A stretch of 41,893 nt of DNA, taken from CALODL01 sp942492115. Its GTDB lineage: Bacteria > Planctomycetota > Phycisphaerae > UBA1845 > CAIVHJ01. Shown piece after piece: positions 37,160 through 41,893 of the stretch. The translations under genes and the position numbers were made by a program. Every line of letters begins with the position of its first letter. Position 1 is the stretch's first letter. Under the pieces are notes generated by a model. It saw only the letters and a list, made by a program, of their open reading frames with translations, was not told the DNA's origin and ran no database searches. The stretch spans positions 1-41,893 of the forward strand of contig CALODL010000028.1 of NCBI GenBank assembly GCA_942492115.1. The letters are read 5' to 3'.

Positions 37160-40100
37160 TCAGTTGGGGGTGATCGTCAGTAACGCGGGCATCGAATCCT
37201 TGATTGCGATACGGGTTGCCGGGTCGGTCGTGAACAGGAACGTTCGATCGTCGTGACGCCGATCGTCGTGGCACAGCTCGATCAGGTACGTACCGCGCGC
37301 GGTCATCGGGACCTGAAACGTGAACGTCGCCAGGTAACCGGGCCGTACGGGGATTCCTGGTTCATCCAGTCCAATGAGCAGCTGCCGGGTCTCGACGTTG
37401 AATGCTGACCATGGGCTGTGGGACCGCGCGGTCAACACGGAGGGTTGATGCAAGCCCATATCGATGAGGCGCAACTCCGCGCGCCGTCCGCCCCGGGTGC
37501 GCACATGCAGCTGATAACCACGCAGATCCTTGAGTGGCGTATCCAGGTAGACGTGCACGTCGATGACTTCACCGGGGGCAGCGTGATCAGTATGCGGTAC
37601 GAGGATCAACCGGGCCGTCGCGATAACGATCGGATCGATCGCCGGCGCCGGGTTCGCTGGACAACTGCACAGGGACGTCCCGTCAAAAGCGTTGAGCGCA
37701 TGGAAGGCGTCGTTCCCGTCGCAAACGCCATCTGCCGCACAGCTGCCAAACGGCCCCCCCGCATCAACGTTATACGCCTGAGGTGCGCTGGGCTCGCACA
37801 TATACGGGTCGGCTGGACCACCATTGGGATCAGTGTTGGCAAAGCAGTTGAGGGCATGGAACCGATCGTTGCCATCGGCTGTCCCATCGGGACCACACTG
37901 TCCGAATTGCCCCCCCATGTCGGCGAACACGATGTCCGTCTCCACACACGCACCACCGACGCACTCGGAAAAAGTGCAGTTATCGTCGCGAATTCCGTCG
38001 GCATCCCCATCTGCACAATCAGCGTCATCCTGACAGCCCGTGCACACGTCAGCCGTACAGAATGTGCAGAACCCAAGGTAACTCCCACCATTCAATGTGC
38101 AGGCGGCCTCACTCATGGTCGCACAAGTGCCGGCCATGCAGCAGGCGCCCCCATTGGGACACAGACAGTTGACCTGAATGCACGAGGTGCCCGCACCGTG
38201 GAACTGGCCGACGACATCCGCACAGTCCAGCGCGCTGATTTCAGAGCATCCCGTGGCACTGCAGCACGCCCCGATGTCCGCGGGTGTACACACAGTCGGA
38301 TCGCACACCGAACCGTGCCCCATATAAGTGCCACCTGCGAGTTGGCAATCACATTCATCCAACAGCTGGCAACCACCCAGATTATCACAACACGCCCCGA
38401 ACGGGATGGGCGCCACCGGACGGACCATCCAATTGCCGTCGCCAATCGCCCCGTCGAGTGCAGTCTGCTTGATGGCCAGGAGGTTAACACCGCTGGCATC
38501 GAGATCATTGGGGTCAACCACGGCCCCGTTGATTCCGGCCGCGAAGTAGCTGTGCATGTCAGGCGGATAGGTCGGAGGCTCATCGGTGCCATCATCATCC
38601 ATGCGCGCGGGGGTGGTACCATGGGCACTGTTCATGATCGCACCGGCAAAGAACACCTCTCCGGCGTTGAGCGTGATGTCTGGAATATCGTACTCCACAA
38701 GCACATTTGAATCCGCGGCACCGCTGAGTACGCTGGCCGAACTCACAACGATCGCGTCGGACGGATCGCCATCCTGATTCGGATCGTCCCACACGTAGAC
38801 ATCGAGCGGCGAATTCAACGGCACATTGCCGAAGGCCACTCTGACATGCGTGATGGTCTCTGACCCGAAGGCCACCGTATATCGATTGAGCCACGCCAGT
38901 GAGTGGGCATCCGCGCCTGGGCCATGGGTCACGCCGACATTGAGATCGCCCGTACCATCATCCAGACGATAGGTGAACGGTTCACACACCCCGCCCGTGC
39001 ACAGGTCATCGAACCCGTCACCGTCGTTGTCACCAAGACATTGGCTTCCATCGCCCTGATATTGACCACCGGTGGTGGTGCAATCCATCTCGGACACCTG
39101 CGCACACGCACCGCCCGAACAGCAAGCGCCGAACCCGGGCACTTCTTTGAACGTGACCACCACGGCGACGTGGTTGTTGGACAGCGTCACGCCGATATCC
39201 GGAGCTGATTGCATGCCGCTGCCGGCGACTACGGTACTCAAACCTGGCATGGGCGCTGCTGCCGCGGCATCGGCGCCACTGCGTACACCCGCTCCGGAGA
39301 ACTGGACGTCAAAAGGTGGGCGGCCCGGCGTCATGCCGGCCCCTTCACCACCTTCCGGAATCGCGACCGTCGCATTGTTGTGCACGATGGCCTGGCCGGT
39401 CAGCGGATCGTCGTAAAACACCGTGTGGATCGAATTTCCGAGGTCCAAAACCTCTGGCATGCACAACAACGGCGCTTCATTGAAATAGGCCCCCTGTGCG
39501 TTGCGCACCCACACATTGGCCAGCGCCGGTGATGTGAAGTTCGCAGCACTGATCGCACACCATGCATTCGCCAACGGCTGGCCCATGCAGTCGGTAATCT
39601 CTTCCGCAGACGTCGAACCGATGATATGGCGAAACACGCCTGCTCCGTTCCACACCCACAGGCTGCTGCCCGTACCATTCATCGGGTCGGGCGCGGCCAG
39701 CAGCCCCCGGACATTGGCCAGCACATTGCCCAGCGTATCGGTGATTTCGTTCATCAGGGTCGTGCCAGTGACATGATGAAACACTCCACTCGACGTCCAC
39801 GTCCACACCGACGACCCGGTTGGGCTGGTCCCATCGAGTGCTCCGACCATACCTCGTGCATCGAGCAACGCAGTGCCTGCCGTGGTCGTCAACTCGACCG
39901 TCGAGGTCGTCCCGGTCTGGTGCAGGTACACCCCGGCACCGTTCCACACGAACACCGCCGTGCCGGTCGGTTGGGTCGTGTCGGCTACGCCGATCACGCC
40001 ACGCGTACTGGCGTGGGCGTTGCCCAACGGATCGAGAATCGTCGTGGTCGTCGTGGTGCCGAATTGATGCAGATACAGTCCAGCGGGATTCCAGATCCAC

Positions 40101-40990
40101 ACGGAGGTGCCGCTGGGGTTGAGGCTATCTGGAACACCAACCATCCCGCGCACATCGGTCAGTGCCGCACCTCCACTGTCGGTGATGGCGACCGCCTGTG
40201 TCGTGGCGACTTGATGGAAGTACACCCCGGCCCCGTTGCGGATCCACACACCGGTCCCCGTCGGACTGGTCGATTTATCCGTCGCCAGCACGCCACGCAC
40301 TCCAGCCAGCGGGTTGGCCAGCGTATCGGTGATCTCCGTGACCTGCAGGGTACTGACCTGGTGCAGGTACATGCCCGCCGACGTCCAGACCCATACGGAC
40401 GATCCCGTTGCGCTGGTGGCGTCCGCCGCACCGATGACGCCGCGCGCGTCGAGAACCGACAGACCGCTGGTGATGACGACTTCCTGCGCGGTCGTCGTGG
40501 AGAACTGATGCACGAACACGCCTGCGCCGTTCCAGATCCACACCGACGATCCGGACGGCGATGTGCTGTCGGGCACGCCGATGATCCCGCGTACGTTGGC
40601 CAGGGCGTTTCCATTGCTATCCAGGATCTCAGCGGTCGTGGTCGTACCCGTGACATGATGCAACACGCGGCTGTCAGTCCAGATCCACACACTGCTGCCG
40701 GTTGGGCTGGTCGCGTCCGGTGTCGCCACAACGGCGCGGATGAACACGATCGGGTCTCCTGCGGGATCGAAAATCTCTACAGTATCGGTGGTAAAGGGCA
40801 CGTGCAGGAACAACCCCGTTTCGTTCCACAGCCACGTTCGCGTGCTGAATGCACTCGTCGAATCGGGCACTTCGAGGATTCCGGCACCCAACGTAGGTTG
40901 GGCCTGGACGACGGGCACGTGCAGTGCTCCCGAGAGGACCACGAGGCACATTCCTGGAAACAACCATCTGCTCACGCGAAACCATGTCAT
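37160..40990 (-). CDS. Secreted repeat protein with cysteine-rich motifs and dockerin-like/cohesin-like module
   Basis: The product has 1276 residues. ATG at 40990 follows AGGAG with 7-base spacing and begins a signal peptide ending in VVQAQ. Residues 42-482 are nine tandem 49-residue repeats, with a partial tenth to about residue 507. Their pattern is PD.TSPTGSSVWIWNGAGVYLHQ, then EI.D and VRGV(I/V)G. A beta region follows, with several GACC-type cysteine motifs (GACCSGGACAQ, GACCDNLGGCQ, GACCSATGC, GACCMAGTCA). Residues 1024-1276 are a 253-residue module matching the end of the 1013-residue protein: two dockerin-like repeats (DGTADGNDRFHALNCF, DGVCDGNDAFHALNAF) and a cohesin-like sandwich (APGEVIDVHVYLD). 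It is extracellular; function is unknown. Confidence 0.9.
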   Translation of the reverse strand: MTWFRVSRWLFPGMCLVVLSGALHVPVVQAQPTLGAGILEVPDSTSAFSTRTWLWNETGLFLHVPFTTDTVEIFDPAGDPIVFIRAVVATPDATSPTGSSVWIWTDSRVLHHVTGTTTTAEILDSNGNALANVRGIIGVPDSTSPSGSSVWIWNGAGVFVHQFSTTTAQEVVITSGLSVLDARGVIGAADATSATGSSVWVWTSAGMYLHQVSTLQVTEITDTLANPLAGVRGVLATDKSTSPTGTGVWIRNGAGVYFHQVATTQAVAITDSGGAALTDVRGMVGVPDSLNPSGTSVWIWNPAGLYLHQFGTTTTTTILDPLGNAHASTRGVIGVADTTQPTGTAVFVWNGAGVYLHQTGTTSTVELTTTAGTALLDARGMVGALDGTSPTGSSVWTWTSSGVFHHVTGTTLMNEITDTLGNVLANVRGLLAAPDPMNGTGSSLWVWNGAGVFRHIIGSTSAEEITDCMGQPLANAWCAISAANFTSPALANVWVRNAQGAYFNEAPLLCMPEVLDLGNSIHTVFYDDPLTGQAIVHNNATVAIPEGGEGAGMTPGRPPFDVQFSGAGVRSGADAAAAAPMPGLSTVVAGSGMQSAPDIGVTLSNNHVAVVVTFKEVPGFGACCSGGACAQVSEMDCTTTGGQYQGDGSQCLGDNDGDGFDDLCTGGVCEPFTYRLDDGTGDLNVGVTHGPGADAHSLAWLNRYTVAFGSETITHVRVAFGNVPLNSPLDVYVWDDPNQDGDPSDAIVVSSASVLSGAADSNVLVEYDIPDITLNAGEVFFAGAIMNSAHGTTPARMDDDGTDEPPTYPPDMHSYFAAGINGAVVDPNDLDASGVNLLAIKQTALDGAIGDGNWMVRPVAPIPFGACCDNLGGCQLLDECDCQLAGGTYMGHGSVCDPTVCTPADIGACCSATGCSEISALDCADVVGQFHGAGTSCIQVNCLCPNGGACCMAGTCATMSEAACTLNGGSYLGFCTFCTADVCTGCQDDADCADGDADGIRDDNCTFSECVGGACVETDIVFADMGGQFGQCGPDGTADGNDRFHALNCFANTDPNGGPADPYMCEPSAPQAYNVDAGGPFGSCAADGVCDGNDAFHALNAFDGTSLCSCPANPAPAIDPIVIATARLILVPHTDHAAPGEVIDVHVYLDTPLKDLRGYQLHVRTRGGRRAELRLIDMGLHQPSVLTARSHSPWSAFNVETRQLLIGLDEPGIPVRPGYLATFTFQVPMTARGTYLIELCHDDRRHDDRTFLFTTDPATRIAIKDSMPALLTITPN
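39467..40867 (-). repeat. Nine and a half tandem 147-bp (49-residue) coding repeats
   Basis: The repeats lie in frame with no length variation over nine units, which I counted residue by residue from residue 42. The most constant parts are SSVWIWN, AGVYLHQ and the VRGV(I/V)G end. Each unit looks like a four-strand sheet, so the array may be a beta-propeller or solenoid. Nucleotide identity between units is moderate, so the array is not recent. Confidence 0.88.
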
Positions 40991-41116
40991 CACGAATCTC
41001 CTGCTGACCTGCACAGGTCCACTGGGAACAATCACCCTCGTCCGCCAGTGCGCAGGAAAATTGAGAAAAAGATGGAGCGACATATCGGGTACACTGACCA
41101 GTCAGGGAGTTGCCGG
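40991..41116. other. Divergent promoter region
   Basis: These 126 bases separate the repeat-protein gene (minus) from the TPR gene (plus). Both genes have strong ribosome-binding sites at its ends. No convincing -35/-10 pair stands out on either strand. Confidence 0.4.
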
Positions 41117-41893
41117 ATGTCGTATGCCCTACTCTGCGCATGTGTGATCCTGGGCCTCGCCACCGGGGACGACGGCGCGCGCGCCCGCATCGACGCAGCG
41201 CGGGAGCTCAATAACCTGGCCGCTCAGCTGATCAATGCGGGGCGCTATGTCGACGCCGAGGAACCGGCCCGGCAGGCCCTGGCCATCCGGCGTGAAGTGC
41301 TCGGCACACATGCCGAAACGTCGCACTCGCTGCACAATGTCACCCTTGTTCTGGCGAACACGGCCCGCTATGCCGAAGCCGAGGCGTTCGCCCGTGAGGG
41401 TCTGGCCATGCGCCGTGCGACCCTCGGCGCTGACAGCGCCGACACGTCCCACAGCCTGCACGTTCTGGGCTGGGTGCTCATCGAACTTGCCCACTTTGAC
41501 GAAGCCGAGCGCCACACTGCAGCGGCCCTCGCCCTTCGTCGAGACATATTCGGGGCCATGAGTGCCCCCGCGTCGTGGTCTCTCAACAATCTGGCCAGCA
41601 TCGCCTCGTGGCGCGGACAATACGACACGGCCGAGCAGATGTTCCGCGAAGTCCTCGCAATTCGCGAACACCTGCCCGACACGCCCGATGATGCGATCGC
41701 TCATTGCCAGGCCAACATTGCGCTGATGCTCGCCATGCAGGGCCGATTCGATCAGGCGCGTTCGTTCTACGAGAAAGCATTGGTCCGTGGTGAGAACGCG
41801 CTCGGCCCAGGCCACGCCGAAATCGGGCGCCGGAAATGTGACCTGGGTGACGTCCTGCGGGCACAGGGCTTATACGCTGAGGCAGAACCGCTG
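41117..41893 (+). CDS. Secreted kinesin-light-chain-like TPR protein (3' end outside window)
   Basis: The 259 codons run to the window edge. ATG at 41117 follows GGGAG with 7-base spacing. A short hydrophobic leader (MSYALLCACVILGLATG) suggests export. From residue 30 there are consecutive 42-residue TPRs of the kinesin-light-chain type. They have repeated elements such as LNNLA, GRYVDAEEPARQALAIRREVLG and HSLHNV. Such domains mediate protein-protein contacts. The protein may continue into further TPRs or an enzymatic domain that is not visible here. Confidence 0.88.
   Translation, partial: MSYALLCACVILGLATGDDGARARIDAARELNNLAAQLINAGRYVDAEEPARQALAIRREVLGTHAETSHSLHNVTLVLANTARYAEAEAFAREGLAMRRATLGADSADTSHSLHVLGWVLIELAHFDEAERHTAAALALRRDIFGAMSAPASWSLNNLASIASWRGQYDTAEQMFREVLAIREHLPDTPDDAIAHCQANIALMLAMQGRFDQARSFYEKALVRGENALGPGHAEIGRRKCDLGDVLRAQGLYAEAEPL

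Noticed and set aside
39467..40867. CRISPR-like array
   Set aside because: The regular spacing is 147 bp, in frame and coding; units are full-length protein repeats without spacers.

Overview
The window looks like a chromosomal segment of a planctomycete, probably Phycisphaerae-like. The case rests on high GC, large secreted cysteine-rich proteins with dockerin-like Asp/Asn/Gly repeats, and a sulfatase-TPR lipoprotein. An ECF sigma factor is also fused by overlap to a membrane Ser/Thr kinase, a pairing typical of that phylum. This assignment is inferred from gene content only; no rRNA or tRNA gene was seen.

Region 1 (1-10.5 kb, all minus strand) holds a segmental duplication. Bases 1-3321 and 6832-10152 are 99.5% identical (18 substitutions counted by eye, no indels). 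Each copy carries the 3' half of a small Lnt-like membrane protein gene and a following gene for a large secreted protein with an IPTL-CTERM-like tail. A sulfatase-fold lipoprotein with TPRs lies between the copies. Region 2 (10.8-13.8 kb) is a 1013-residue secreted protein. It ends in a 253-residue dockerin-like plus cohesin-like module that recurs, at the same length, in the 1276-residue protein at 37.2-41.0 kb.

Region 3 (14.3-36.2 kb) is a purine-catabolism locus resembling the E. coli yge/ygf/xdhD region and the anaerobic urate/purine degradation clusters of gut bacteria. It encodes a cysteine desulfurase, adenine deaminase and YgeY hydrolase. After an interruption come DUF4416, an NAT-like enzyme, the YgeW carbamoyltransferase and two fold-type-II PLP enzymes. 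SsnA, a MocA-like cytidylyltransferase, a short YgfK, a fused [2Fe-2S]/Mo hydroxylase and XdhC complete it. The inferred flow runs from purine bases through deamination and Mo-hydroxylase chemistry to ring opening. Carbamoyl transfer and PLP-dependent ammonia release would follow. MocA, XdhC and the cysteine desulfurase would build the sulfurated Mo cofactor. The genes lie in several small divergent or convergent operons. An ECF sigma/Ser-Thr kinase pair sits inside the locus.

Region 4 (36.2-37.1 kb) is a REP-associated tyrosine transposase (RAYT) bounded by inverted REP-like hairpins; a third, solo copy lies at 18.56 kb. Region 5 (37.2-41.9 kb) contains the secreted protein with nine exact 49-residue repeats and, divergently, the start of a TPR protein that runs off the right edge.
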